Below are positions 48,282 to 56,575 of a DNA stretch of 64,000 nt, in pieces. The stretch spans positions 1 to 64,000 of the forward strand of contig NZ_JADPCJ010000011.1 of NCBI RefSeq assembly GCF_015670795.1. Reading direction: 5' to 3'. The translations under genes and the position numbers were made by a program. How positions within the stretch are numbered: position 1 is the stretch's first letter; every line of letters starts with the position of its first letter. Below the pieces are notes generated by a model, which worked only from the letters and a program-made list of their open reading frames with translations, was not told the DNA's origin and made no database searches. Source of the DNA: Collinsella aerofaciens (lineage in GTDB: Bacteria; Actinomycetota; Coriobacteriia; Coriobacteriales; Coriobacteriaceae).

Positions 48282-49247
48282 ATGTGTACGAGTATTCGAT
48301 TTACCGATAATTCTGGCCACATGTATCTGGGCCGCAATCTCGACTGGAGCTTTGACTACGGCCAACAGGTTCGCGTGATGCCGCGCGGGTTTCACATTCC
48401 GTATTCGTTTATCGACGACGCGACAGCGGCGCACGCGGTGATCGGTATGTGCATCGATTACAAGAACTACCCTATGTTCTTCGATTGCGGCAACGATGCG
48501 GGCCTCGCCGTGGCGGGTCTCAATTTCCCGGGTTATGCCGAGTATGCCGAGGACCCTGTCGACGGCAAGACCAATATCGCGGCCTATGAGTTTCCCCTGT
48601 GGGTGGCAGCGACGTTCTCGACGGTTGATGAGGTCGAGGCCGCGCTGCGCGACACGGTGATTGTCGCCAAATCTGCCGGAGAGGGGCTGGGCGTGTCGCT
48701 GCTCCATTGGATTATCGGCGACAGCCAGCGCAGCATCGTGGTCGAGATGATGGCTGACGGCCTGCATGTATACGACGATCCGGTCGACACCCTTGCCAAC
48801 CAGCCGACCTTCCCGTGGCACATGGAAAACCTGCGCACCTATATCACCGCCACAAGCGATTTTCCGCAGACAGCGACATGGCGTGGCGCCGAGCTTAAGC
48901 CCTATGGAGCCGGTGCCGGCATGCGCGGCATTCCGGGCGATTGCTATTCGCCGAGCCGTTTTGTAAAGGCGGCGTACCTCAATGCCAATTACCCGCAAAA
49001 GGAGAGCGAGACCGAAAACGTCGTTCGCATGTTCCGCTCGCTCGAGGGCGTGGTGATGATCGAGGGAGCGTCCAGGATGGGCGATGGCAAGTTCGAGAAG
49101 ACTATCTACACCGGATGCTTTAGCGCGCGCACGGGCAATTATTACTACGCGATGTATGGGGATCCGTCGATTCGCTACGTGAGCCTGATGGATGCCGAGG
49201 GCGCGAGCCCCGATAGGCTCGTGGTTCCCGAGCCGCGTCGTTCGTAG
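48282..49247 (+). CDS. Bile salt hydrolase / choloylglycine hydrolase
   Basis: The 321-residue Ntn-hydrolase has Cys2 directly after the initiator Met, as required for the N-terminal nucleophile. Arg18 and Asp21 in GRNLDW, Asn81 in GLNFPGY, an Asn in DTLANQPTF and Arg in SPSRFVKAA complete the conserved set. Asn in GLNFPGY rather than Tyr favours bile salt hydrolase over penicillin V acylase. It deconjugates glycine- or taurine-linked bile acids in the gut. TAGGAGG precedes the ATG at 48282. No signal peptide; single gene. Confidence 0.92.
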   Translation: MCTSIRFTDNSGHMYLGRNLDWSFDYGQQVRVMPRGFHIPYSFIDDATAAHAVIGMCIDYKNYPMFFDCGNDAGLAVAGLNFPGYAEYAEDPVDGKTNIAAYEFPLWVAATFSTVDEVEAALRDTVIVAKSAGEGLGVSLLHWIIGDSQRSIVVEMMADGLHVYDDPVDTLANQPTFPWHMENLRTYITATSDFPQTATWRGAELKPYGAGAGMRGIPGDCYSPSRFVKAAYLNANYPQKESETENVVRMFRSLEGVVMIEGASRMGDGKFEKTIYTGCFSARTGNYYYAMYGDPSIRYVSLMDAEGASPDRLVVPEPRRS

Positions 49248-49328
49248 CTCACCGGTCCGTTGCGACATAAAACGGCTCCGCACCTTTTATGAGATGCGGA
49301 GCCGTTGTCGTCAATGGCTGGTGGCGTG

Positions 49329-51560
49329 TTAGAAGTTGGCGTCGTTGAGCTGGGTGCTCTCGAGTCCGTCGAGTTGCTGTTGCTCGGGCGTATCGGCGAC
49401 GCTCTCGAGCAGCTCGGTGGGATCGACGTTCATGTCCCTACCGGCCTCGTTGCCGTTGACCAAGTCGTCCGAGAAGATGTCGACTTCCATTTCCTCGGCC
49501 TCTTCAATCTGAACCTCGAGCGGCACCTGGGTGCGCACGAGCTTAACGGCCGGGCGCATGCGGGCAAACAGCGGCACGTACTCGATGATGATGGCAGAGT
49601 TCTCGAGACCGTACCAGCGCGCCGGGCTTCCGCAAGCGCGGCGGACGGCGTACTTGATGGCCATCACGCGGTGGTCATTGCGGTTGATGTCCGTTTCGGG
49701 GGCAAGCATCTTGCGCAGCATGCAAAAACGGAAGTCGCCCACGTTGCCGCGCGTCTCGTAGATGGAGTAGGTGTGGTGCTGCGGCGGCAACTCACCCGAG
49801 GCCATCAGGTCGCCAACGATCTGGCGCAGGTAGGCGTTGATGCGCTGATTGACCTTAAAGCCCAGGTCCAAGCGCACGCGGAACAGGAAGTCTGTGCCAA
49901 AGGTCTCAACGGAATACTCGTGCGTATAGGGCTCGTCGGTAACGTGTACGTTGATGAACCAATATGCCTTGGCGCGCTTGGGATGCTTGTCCAAGATGGA
50001 ATAGAGCACGTCGCGGTCGAGCGTGAGCGGGTCGGGGCTGTTGGTGAGGAACACCAGATTGTCGGCGAGCACGGGGTAGGTCTCGTCATTGCGCAGGCGG
50101 TTGAGCTGGTCGATGTACTTGGAGACGGGCAGCAGAATCGTCTGCGTGCGCTCGATGGCAGTGCCGCGACGCCACACATACATAAGGCCGAACAGCAGTG
50201 CGGCCAGGAAGATCATGACGTAGCCGCCGTCAAAGAACATGGTGAGGCACGAAGCGAAGAAGCACAACTCAATGGCACCAAAGAGCAGGGCAAAGATGCA
50301 GGCGCCCAGCTTGTGCTTGAGGATGCCGGCGATATAGCTCGTCAGCAGCGTGGTGGTCATGAGCATGGTCACGGTGATGGCGAGGCCATAGGCGCTTTCC
50401 ATGCGCTCGGAGTTCTGGAACAGCAGCACGATGAAGATGCAGCCGACCCACATGATGTTGTTGACGAGCGGAATATAGAGCTGACCCTTGGTGTCGCTGG
50501 GGTAGTGGATGCGCAGGTGCGGCATAAGGTTGAGGCGCGTTGCCTCGGATACCAGCGAGAACGAGCCGGTGATGAGCGCCTGCGAGGCGATGATGGCCGC
50601 CACGGCCGAAAGCACAATGGCAAAGGGGCGCAGGGGCTCGGGAAGCATCATATAGAACGGGTTAACGATATCCATCGCGAGCATCTGGGGGTTGGAGTTA
50701 TTGGCGAGTAGCCAAGCTCCCTGACCCAGATAGTTGAGGATAAGGGCCGCCTTAACAAATGGCCAGGATGCATAGATGTTTGCCTTGCCCACGTGGCCCA
50801 TGTCCGAGTAGAGTGCCTCGGCACCGGTTGTCGACAGGAAGACAAAGCCGAGCACCATAATGCCCGAATGGTTGATGGGCGAGAACAGGAACATAATGCC
50901 GCGGATGGGGTTGAGCGCGCGCAAGATGGACAGGTTGCCGAGCATGTTGAACAGACCGGCGCCTGCCAGGAACAGGAACCACAGCGTCATGAGCGGGCCG
51001 AAGAGCTTGCCGATTGACGAGGTGCCGGCGCGCTGCATGGCAAATAGGCCGCAGATAATGATGATTGTGATGATGATGACGTTGGTCTGGCCGTCGCCCA
51101 GCAGCGCATGGCCCCATTCGATGGTGCGCAGACCCTCGATGGCTGTGGTGACCGTGACGGCGGGGGTGAGGATGCCGTCGGCAAGCAGTGCCGCACCGCC
51201 GATCATGGCGGGCAGAATCAGCCATGGTGCCACCTTGCGTACGAGGCTGAACAGGGCGAAGATGCCGCCTTCGTTGTGGTTGTCGGCCTTCATGGCGATT
51301 ACTACGTACTTGACCGTGGTCACGAGCGTCATGGTCCAGATGACGAGCGAAAGCGCGCCCAGGATCATGTCCTCGCTGACGGTACCGATGCCGCCGTTGT
51401 TGGCGACGATTGATTTCATGGTGTACATGGGGCTCGTGCCGATGTCGCCATAGACGACGCCGAGCGTTACGAGCAGCATGCCAGCGGAGAGGGGGATGGC
51501 TCCGTGCCCGCCTTGCCCGCGCTGGTCTTGGAGGTTTGCCTCCAGTTTATTGTGTGCCAC
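49329..51560 (-). CDS. kup: Kup-family potassium uptake protein
   Basis: The 743-residue protein has twelve N-terminal helices (GVVYGDIGTSPMYTMKSI, EGGIFALFSLVR, ADGILTPAVTVTTAIEGL) and a cytosolic C-terminal domain that is extended by an acidic tail (EEAEEMEVDIFSDDL, ending in LNDANF). E. coli Kup is 622 residues, so about 120 residues are extra. It imports K+ with protons at low pH or osmotic stress. I prefer the GTG at 51560 because AAGGGAG lies five bases upstream; the ATG at 51578 has none. No c-di-AMP riboswitch seen upstream. Confidence 0.94.
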   Translation of the reverse strand: MAHNKLEANLQDQRGQGGHGAIPLSAGMLLVTLGVVYGDIGTSPMYTMKSIVANNGGIGTVSEDMILGALSLVIWTMTLVTTVKYVVIAMKADNHNEGGIFALFSLVRKVAPWLILPAMIGGAALLADGILTPAVTVTTAIEGLRTIEWGHALLGDGQTNVIIITIIIICGLFAMQRAGTSSIGKLFGPLMTLWFLFLAGAGLFNMLGNLSILRALNPIRGIMFLFSPINHSGIMVLGFVFLSTTGAEALYSDMGHVGKANIYASWPFVKAALILNYLGQGAWLLANNSNPQMLAMDIVNPFYMMLPEPLRPFAIVLSAVAAIIASQALITGSFSLVSEATRLNLMPHLRIHYPSDTKGQLYIPLVNNIMWVGCIFIVLLFQNSERMESAYGLAITVTMLMTTTLLTSYIAGILKHKLGACIFALLFGAIELCFFASCLTMFFDGGYVMIFLAALLFGLMYVWRRGTAIERTQTILLPVSKYIDQLNRLRNDETYPVLADNLVFLTNSPDPLTLDRDVLYSILDKHPKRAKAYWFINVHVTDEPYTHEYSVETFGTDFLFRVRLDLGFKVNQRINAYLRQIVGDLMASGELPPQHHTYSIYETRGNVGDFRFCMLRKMLAPETDINRNDHRVMAIKYAVRRACGSPARWYGLENSAIIIEYVPLFARMRPAVKLVRTQVPLEVQIEEAEEMEVDIFSDDLVNGNEAGRDMNVDPTELLESVADTPEQQQLDGLESTQLNDANF

Positions 51561-51660
51561 GAGGACTCCCTTAGACATCCGGTTATCTGTCTAGGACAAA
51601 AAACTTTATGCCGTCTTTATACATACAAGAGCAGTTTGGCACATCGGGTTATTTTAGACA

Positions 51661-51682
51661 ATAATCCTCAGCTGGGGATTAT
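51661..51682 (-). terminator. Weak hairpin after the second DMT exporter
   Basis: ATAATCC/GGATTAT arms (51661-51667 and 51676-51682) with a T-containing run on the minus strand lie 36 bases after the exporter stop. Low strength. Confidence 0.4.
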
Positions 51683-51717
51683 TTATCTACGCAGGTAGCA
51701 TTTCAAAGCAGGGGCTT

Positions 51718-52629
51718 TTAAGCACGTACTGTCTGGGCGATGCCAGCCTTGGCGTTTGCGCGTTTGCCGGCGAGTTCGCAAAAAATCGCGCCGCCGATGA
51801 TAAGCGCGGCACCCATCAGGCGGACCGGTGTTATGGCTTCGCCCAAAAGGACGGCCGAGAACACGACGGCCGAAAGCGGCTCGAGGTAGCCGACGACCGC
51901 GACGGTCTGGACGGGCAGCTTGGCGACGGCGCTAAAGTAGAGCAGGCAACCGATGCCGGTGTTGATGACGCTGAGCATGACGACGGCGCGCCAATCAATA
52001 CTGGCGGCGACGCCGGCGGACAGGAATGAGGGGGCGCCCTGCGTGATGAGCGTGAGGACCAGCGCGGTCACAAAGGCGGCGCTCACCTGGAGCGTGGAGT
52101 TCTCGAGGCCTTCGATGTGTGGCGCACCCTTGCTAGCGATGACCATCAGCGCATAGCAAAATGCCGAGGCGATACCGCAGACAATACCCGCAATGGGCAT
52201 ATTGCCGCCTAGACCTTGTGCTGCAATGAGAAAAGCACCGCAGGCGACGGCGATAAACCCGGCGATTTTGCCGCCGGTCAGTTTTTCACCAAAGATGAGT
52301 GGGGAGAGCGCCATAACGATGATGGGGCCACAGTAGTACAGCAGCGAGGATACGCCGACGCCGATCGTCTGGTAGGCGCGGAACAGAAAAATCCAGCTGG
52401 CGCCCAGCGCGGCTCCCGAGAGAAGGAGTGCTGCGGCTTCGCGGAGGCGAGATGGCGCCTGCAACTTATGGCGTTGGGTGATGGCGAGAATGGTGACAAG
52501 CGAGAGGGTGCCCAAAAACGTGCGCAGTAGCACGATATCGGAGCTCGGCAACGCGATGGCAGAGGCGATGATGCCGTTGGAGCCAAACAATAGCAATGCT
52601 GCTAAGTACGTAAACAGCCCGTTGTTCAT
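51718..52629 (-). CDS. EamA/DMT-family transporter (second copy)
   Basis: The 303-residue protein has ten helices in two EamA repeats (LLFGSNGIIASAIALPSSDIVLLR; ALMVIASKGAPHIEGL; GYLEPLSAVVFSAVLLGEAITPVRLMGAALIIGG). It probably exports a metabolite. GAGGGG precedes the ATG. It is divergent from the LysR at 52748, mirroring the pair at 19.0-21.0 kb; the two exporters are related in layout but clearly different in sequence. Confidence 0.88.
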   Translation of the reverse strand: MNNGLFTYLAALLLFGSNGIIASAIALPSSDIVLLRTFLGTLSLVTILAITQRHKLQAPSRLREAAALLLSGAALGASWIFLFRAYQTIGVGVSSLLYYCGPIIVMALSPLIFGEKLTGGKIAGFIAVACGAFLIAAQGLGGNMPIAGIVCGIASAFCYALMVIASKGAPHIEGLENSTLQVSAAFVTALVLTLITQGAPSFLSAGVAASIDWRAVVMLSVINTGIGCLLYFSAVAKLPVQTVAVVGYLEPLSAVVFSAVLLGEAITPVRLMGAALIIGGAIFCELAGKRANAKAGIAQTVRA

Positions 52630-52696
52630 GCGCTTCCATCCCCTCTATATCCGAGCATGTTCACTATGGGCGAACTGGCTTTAGAAGAAAAGCGAA

Positions 52697-52702
52697 TATA
52701 AT
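52697..52702 (+). promoter_or_regulatory. Consensus -10 element of the second exporter-linked LysR gene
   Basis: TATAAT lies 46 bases before the GTG at 52748. AAAGCGAAT immediately before it (52689-52697) also occurs at 19992-20000 in the other exporter/LysR gap. Confidence 0.6.
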
Positions 52703-52747
52703 GCATAGATAACATGACAAAAACTCATGCAAAGGTGGAGGGGTGCC

Positions 52748-53605
52748 GTGGAAACGAATATTCAAAAGATGCAGGTGCTGCTGGAGACGGTGCGCGCCGG
52801 AAGCTTTACGCGTGCTGCCGAGCGCCTGAGCTATTCGCAGTCGGGCGTGAGCCGTATGGTGGCCGATCTCGAGGCCGACTGGGGCTTTAAAGTGCTCGAT
52901 AGAAGTCGCGAGGGCGTGGTGCTTTCTGCCGACGGGCGGCAGGTCATGCCGGCAGTCGAGGCGTTATGCGAGGAATTCACTCGCTTGCAGCGACGGGTGG
53001 ATGAGATGCGCGGGCTCATGCGCGGCAAAATCTGCATCGGTACGTTTTCGAGCGTGGCGACCCACGTGCTGCCGCCGGTGATCGCGCGCTTTCGCGCCGA
53101 TCATCCGGACGTCGATTATGAGTTGCTGATGGGCGATTACTCAGAGATTGAACAATGGGTGGCGGAAGGTCGCTGCGACCTGGGCTTTATTCCGCGCGAG
53201 CCACGCGGCGCCGGCATGGCGTCGCGACCGTTGGTGCAAGACGAGCTGATGGCCGTGGTGCCAGCGGACTCCTCGCTTGCCACCGCGGAGGTCGTTTCCC
53301 TTGCCGATTTGGCCAACGAGCAGTTTATCCTGCTGGAACGCGGTAGCGACGACGAGATTACGCCGCTGTTTCGCCGCGCGGGCCTGGCGGTGCGCTCTAA
53401 GCTGTCGACTTGGGATGACTATGCGATTATGGCTATGGTCGAGGACGGCCTGGGCGTTAGCATTCTTCCCGCGCTCATCTTGCGTCGCTGTCAGTTCGAT
53501 GTTGCCGTGCGTCCGCTCGAGGGACATCCTCATCGGAAGATCAATGCGATATATCGAACGGCCGATGTTTCGCTTGCCGCCGCCCGTTTCCTCGAATACC
53601 TCTAA
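52748..53605 (+). CDS. LysR-family regulator divergent from the second DMT exporter
   Basis: The 285-residue protein has a LysR helix-turn-helix (GSFTRAAERLSYSQSGVSRMVADLE) and effector domain (ICIGTFSSVATHVLPPVIARFRADHP; LMGDYSEIEQWVAEGRCDLGFIPRE; WDDYAIMAMVEDGLGVSILPA). Strong similarity to the LysR at 20087 supports a duplicated regulator-exporter unit. The start is a GTG behind GGTGGAGGGG. The conserved DYxIMAMVE-GLGVS near the C-terminus is shared between both. Confidence 0.92.
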   Translation: METNIQKMQVLLETVRAGSFTRAAERLSYSQSGVSRMVADLEADWGFKVLDRSREGVVLSADGRQVMPAVEALCEEFTRLQRRVDEMRGLMRGKICIGTFSSVATHVLPPVIARFRADHPDVDYELLMGDYSEIEQWVAEGRCDLGFIPREPRGAGMASRPLVQDELMAVVPADSSLATAEVVSLADLANEQFILLERGSDDEITPLFRRAGLAVRSKLSTWDDYAIMAMVEDGLGVSILPALILRRCQFDVAVRPLEGHPHRKINAIYRTADVSLAAARFLEYL

Positions 53606-53664
53606 ACGTGTGCGCGTCATTGCCCACTTTGGGCAAATCTCAGAGTCCGGTGCATTTTCTTATG

Positions 53665-53749
53665 AAATTGAACTTTCGAATGAGGTGCCGCGTTATACTG
53701 CTGCCTAAATTGAACCTTGGTTCAATTCGTATTCTATAAATTGAACTTT
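53665..53749 (+). promoter_or_regulatory. Triple AAATTGAAC operator region of the XRE-AlaA gene
   Basis: AAATTGAAC(T/C)TT occurs at 53665-53676, 53707-53718 and 53738-53749. The middle copy lies in a perfect palindrome AATTGAACC-TT-GGTTCAATT (53708-53727). TATACT at 53694-53699 is a likely -10, so bound protein would cover the promoter. The gene's own XRE domain is the obvious candidate. Confidence 0.65.
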
Positions 53750-53767
53750 GCCAGCAAGGAGGTTCTA

Positions 53768-55288
53768 GTGGCCCAAGAGACGTTTAGCGATCGCCTGCGA
53801 CAGACTATGTCCGATCGCGACGTTCGCCAGTCGGACGTGATCCGCGCATCGGAGATGCTCGGCAAAAAACTCGGCAAGAGTCAGATGAGCCAATATGTGA
53901 GCGGCAAGACGACCCCGCGGCGCGATGTGGCTGAGCTGCTCGCCCGTATTTTGGAGGTCGATGTTACCTGGCTGCTTGCCGGCGACGCCGATCAAGGCGA
54001 GGCATCATCACCCCGCAACGATTCCAAGCCCGAACCCCATCCCTCAGCTCAAATTGCAAGGAGCACCACCATGCGTACTTTTTCTAAGTCCACCAAGCTC
54101 GATAACGTCCTGTATGACGTGCGCGGTCCCGTCGTCGACGAGGCCGCCCGTATGGAGGACGAGGGCGAGCGCATCCTCAAGCTCAATATCGGTAACCCGG
54201 CGCCCTTCGGTTTCCGCACGCCCGATGAGGTCATCAAGGACATGCGCCAGCAGCTGCCCGACTGCGAAGGCTATTCCAACTCGCGTGGCCTGTTCTCCGC
54301 GCGCAAGGCGATTATGCAGTATTCGCAGATCAAGGGCCTGCCCAACGTTCAGATGGAGCATATCTACACGGGCAACGGCGTGTCCGAGCTCATTCAGCTT
54401 TCGATGAACGCGCTGCTCGACAATGGCGACGAGATTCTGATCCCCAGCCCCGACTATCCGCTCTGGACGGCGTGCGCAACCCTTGCCGGCGGTCATCCCG
54501 TACACTATCTGTGCGATGAGCAAGCGGATTGGTATCCCGACCTGGAGGATATGGAGTCCAAGATCACGAGCGCGACCAAGGCCCTCGTCATCATCAACCC
54601 CAACAACCCCACGGGTTCCGTCTATCCGCGCGAGGTGCTCGAGGGCATCGTCGAGGTTGCACGCAGGCATCAGCTGATGATCTTTGCCGATGAGATCTAC
54701 GACCGCCTGTGCATGGACGGCTACGAGCACGTCTCGATTGCCTCGCTCGCCCCCGACCTGCCCTGCGTCACCTTTAGTGGCCTTTCCAAGTCGCACATGA
54801 TTGCGGGCTATCGTATTGGCTGGATGGTGCTTTCGGGCAACCAGCGCTGCATGAGCGACTTCATCATGGGTATCAACATGCTCTCCAACATGCGCCTGTG
54901 CTCCAACGTGCCGGCTCAGTCGATCGTTCAGACGGCACTCGGTGGTCATCAGTCCGTTAACGACTACATCCGTCCCGGCGGCCGTGTCTACGAGCAGCGC
55001 AACTTTGTGTATGAGGCGCTCAACAAGATTGACGGCATCTCGGTGGTTAAGCCGCGCGCGGCGTTCTACATCTTCCCCAAGATGGATGTGAAGAAGTTCA
55101 ACATCACCGATGACGAGCAGTTCGCCCTCGACCTGCTGCACGAGAAGAAAATCCTGATCACGCGCGGCGGCGGCTTTAACTGGGCCGAGCCCGACCACTT
55201 CCGCATCGTGTACCTGCCGCGCATGGAAGTGCTCAAAGAGTCGCTCGAAGACCTCGCCGACTTCTTCGATCATTACCGCCAGGCGTAA
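53768..55288 (+). CDS. XRE helix-turn-helix fused to AlaA-type aminotransferase, with internal start
   Basis: The 506-residue product joins an XRE domain (residues 1-72: FSDRLRQTMSDRDVRQSDVIRASEML...MSQYVSGKTTPRRDVAELLARIL) through a polar linker to a complete alanine aminotransferase of the AlaA type (from about 102; NIGNPAPFGFRTPDEV, NPNNPTGSVYP, FADEIYDRL, Schiff-base Lys341 in FSGLSKSHMIAGYRIGW). AlaA converts pyruvate and glutamate to alanine and 2-oxoglutarate. An in-frame ATG at 54071, right after AAGGAGCACCACC, could give a free enzyme of 405 residues. AAGGAGG precedes the GTG at 53768. A palindromic operator lies upstream. Confidence 0.88.
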   Translation: MAQETFSDRLRQTMSDRDVRQSDVIRASEMLGKKLGKSQMSQYVSGKTTPRRDVAELLARILEVDVTWLLAGDADQGEASSPRNDSKPEPHPSAQIARSTTMRTFSKSTKLDNVLYDVRGPVVDEAARMEDEGERILKLNIGNPAPFGFRTPDEVIKDMRQQLPDCEGYSNSRGLFSARKAIMQYSQIKGLPNVQMEHIYTGNGVSELIQLSMNALLDNGDEILIPSPDYPLWTACATLAGGHPVHYLCDEQADWYPDLEDMESKITSATKALVIINPNNPTGSVYPREVLEGIVEVARRHQLMIFADEIYDRLCMDGYEHVSIASLAPDLPCVTFSGLSKSHMIAGYRIGWMVLSGNQRCMSDFIMGINMLSNMRLCSNVPAQSIVQTALGGHQSVNDYIRPGGRVYEQRNFVYEALNKIDGISVVKPRAAFYIFPKMDVKKFNITDDEQFALDLLHEKKILITRGGGFNWAEPDHFRIVYLPRMEVLKESLEDLADFFDHYRQA

Positions 55289-55309
55289 CGGCAAAGGTAG
55301 CCTGTAATG

Positions 55310-55346
55310 AAACGGTCGGCCCGCAACGGATGCGGGCCGACCGTTT
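55310..55346 (+). terminator. Terminator of the XRE-AlaA gene
   Basis: A 16-bp perfect stem (55310-55325 with 55331-55346) with a 5-base loop ends in GTTTTC. Confidence 0.88.
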
Positions 55347-55416
55347 TCTGTCTAAGCCCGTGCTGTTAGCACTTGTCTCGTTGAGCGGGCGAGGTTCGCG
55401 TGTGAGCGGTAAGTTA

Positions 55417-55433
55417 TATTCCAAAATGGAATA
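55417..55433. promoter_or_regulatory. LysR-box operator of the ceramidase-like/PTS operon
   Basis: TATTCCA-AAA-TGGAATA is a perfect 7-bp inverted repeat containing T-N11-A (55419-55431). Its centre lies about 64 bases before the start expected from the downstream promoter, the usual activator position for LysR proteins. Confidence 0.6.
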
Positions 55434-55452
55434 CAGTGGGCTTAAGCTGGAA

Positions 55453-55482
55453 TTGATGTCCGGGTACCTGCTTTTCTAGAAT
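55453..55482 (+). promoter_or_regulatory. Sigma-70-type promoter of the ceramidase-like/PTS operon
   Basis: TTGATG (55453-55458) and TAGAAT (55477-55482) are 18 bases apart, with the first gene starting at 55515. Confidence 0.5.
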
Positions 55483-55514
55483 GTTTTCAACAAGATGAAA
55501 GGCGGTTCCAACCA

Positions 55515-56549
55515 ATGATTATCGATGCAAATTCCTACTGGTTCGACGAGCACATCTTTCATGACGAGACGCTCTGCGAACAGTTTTTGGCCGAGGTACC
55601 CCGCGCCTATGACACCGAAGGCTATCTGACCATGAATTCCGCCGGCAAACGACAGATCGTGATCGAGATGCCCGCCGGTTCTCCGGGTCTTAACTACATT
55701 GAGGGCGACTACACCCTCGAGAAGCGCTTGGCCGATATGGATGAGGCGGGGGTCGACAAGGCGATCCTCAAGCTCCCCGGCTGCCACGAGTGGATGTCGC
55801 TCGAGATGTGCCGGCGTTTCAACGACGGTATGGCTGCTGACGCGAAGGCGTCAAATGGCCGTCTGATTCCGCTTGTCGCCGTGCCGCCCTTTGGCACCAA
55901 AGCGAATTTGGAGGAGCTCGACCGCAGGCTCGACGATGGTTTTGCGGGCGTGCAGCTCTGCGCTCACTACGGCAAGCGCTATCTCGACGACCAGGTCTTC
56001 TCGAGCTTTTTCGAGCACCTGAACGAACGCCATGTCACCGTTTACGTGCACCATGTTCCCGTGCCGGTCGAGAACGAGTCGCTTCTCGCGTACGACAACC
56101 TTCGCCGCTCTTATGGCCGCTGCGTCGACCAAACTACGGCGATCGGCCGAGAGATCTTTGGTGATTTCTTTGAGCGCTATCCCAATATCAAGATGGTCCA
56201 CTCCATGCTCGGCGGCGCATACTTTGCGTTCAAGGAGATGCTGCTGCCTCATGGTCCCAAGCGCCCTGATGCTTCTGGCCGTTTTCAGGTCGATACCGAG
56301 ACCGTTTCCAGGCACCTCGAGAACAACATCTATTTCGACATGTCCCATGCCCAGCCTTGGGGCAAGACACTCCTCGCCTGCGCGGTTGACGTGCTGGGTG
56401 CAGACCATATTGTTTTTGGCACGAGCTATCCCGTCAAACGCGAGTGGCTCACCGAGGGTGTCGCCTGCGTTCGCGCTGCAAATCTGAGCGATACAGACAG
56501 CGACCTTGTGCTTGGCGGTACGGCGCAGCAACTGTACGGTGTCGAGTGA
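55515..56549 (+). CDS. Amidohydrolase-2-fold protein missing the usual metal ligands
   Basis: The 344-residue TIM-barrel protein is related to PF04909 amidohydrolases (ACMSD/gamma-resorcylate-type). The usual N-terminal DAHxH reads DANSYW (His6 and His8 replaced by Asn and Tyr), and the closing FGSDxP reads FGTSYP (metal Asp lost). His in VYVHHVP and His in MVHSMLGG remain. So a normal metal-dependent decarboxylase or amidohydrolase reaction is doubtful; a lyase, isomerase or single-metal activity is possible. It is first in the operon, promoter 33 bases upstream, and 26 bases before the first ceramidase-like gene. Confidence 0.82.
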   Translation: MIIDANSYWFDEHIFHDETLCEQFLAEVPRAYDTEGYLTMNSAGKRQIVIEMPAGSPGLNYIEGDYTLEKRLADMDEAGVDKAILKLPGCHEWMSLEMCRRFNDGMAADAKASNGRLIPLVAVPPFGTKANLEELDRRLDDGFAGVQLCAHYGKRYLDDQVFSSFFEHLNERHVTVYVHHVPVPVENESLLAYDNLRRSYGRCVDQTTAIGREIFGDFFERYPNIKMVHSMLGGAYFAFKEMLLPHGPKRPDASGRFQVDTETVSRHLENNIYFDMSHAQPWGKTLLACAVDVLGADHIVFGTSYPVKREWLTEGVACVRAANLSDTDSDLVLGGTAQQLYGVE

Positions 56550-56575
56550 GCGGCAATCAGAGGGGAGTATCTGCC

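Noticed and set aside
49305..50711. Open frame of 468 codons on the plus strand
   Set aside because: It lies entirely antisense to kup. The translated composition (Val, His, Glu and Gln runs) is a shadow of membrane-helix codons.
51561..51717. c-di-AMP (ydaO) riboswitch before kup
   Set aside because: The gap is too short and the conserved core motifs are absent; it is AT-rich promoter-like sequence plus a weak hairpin.
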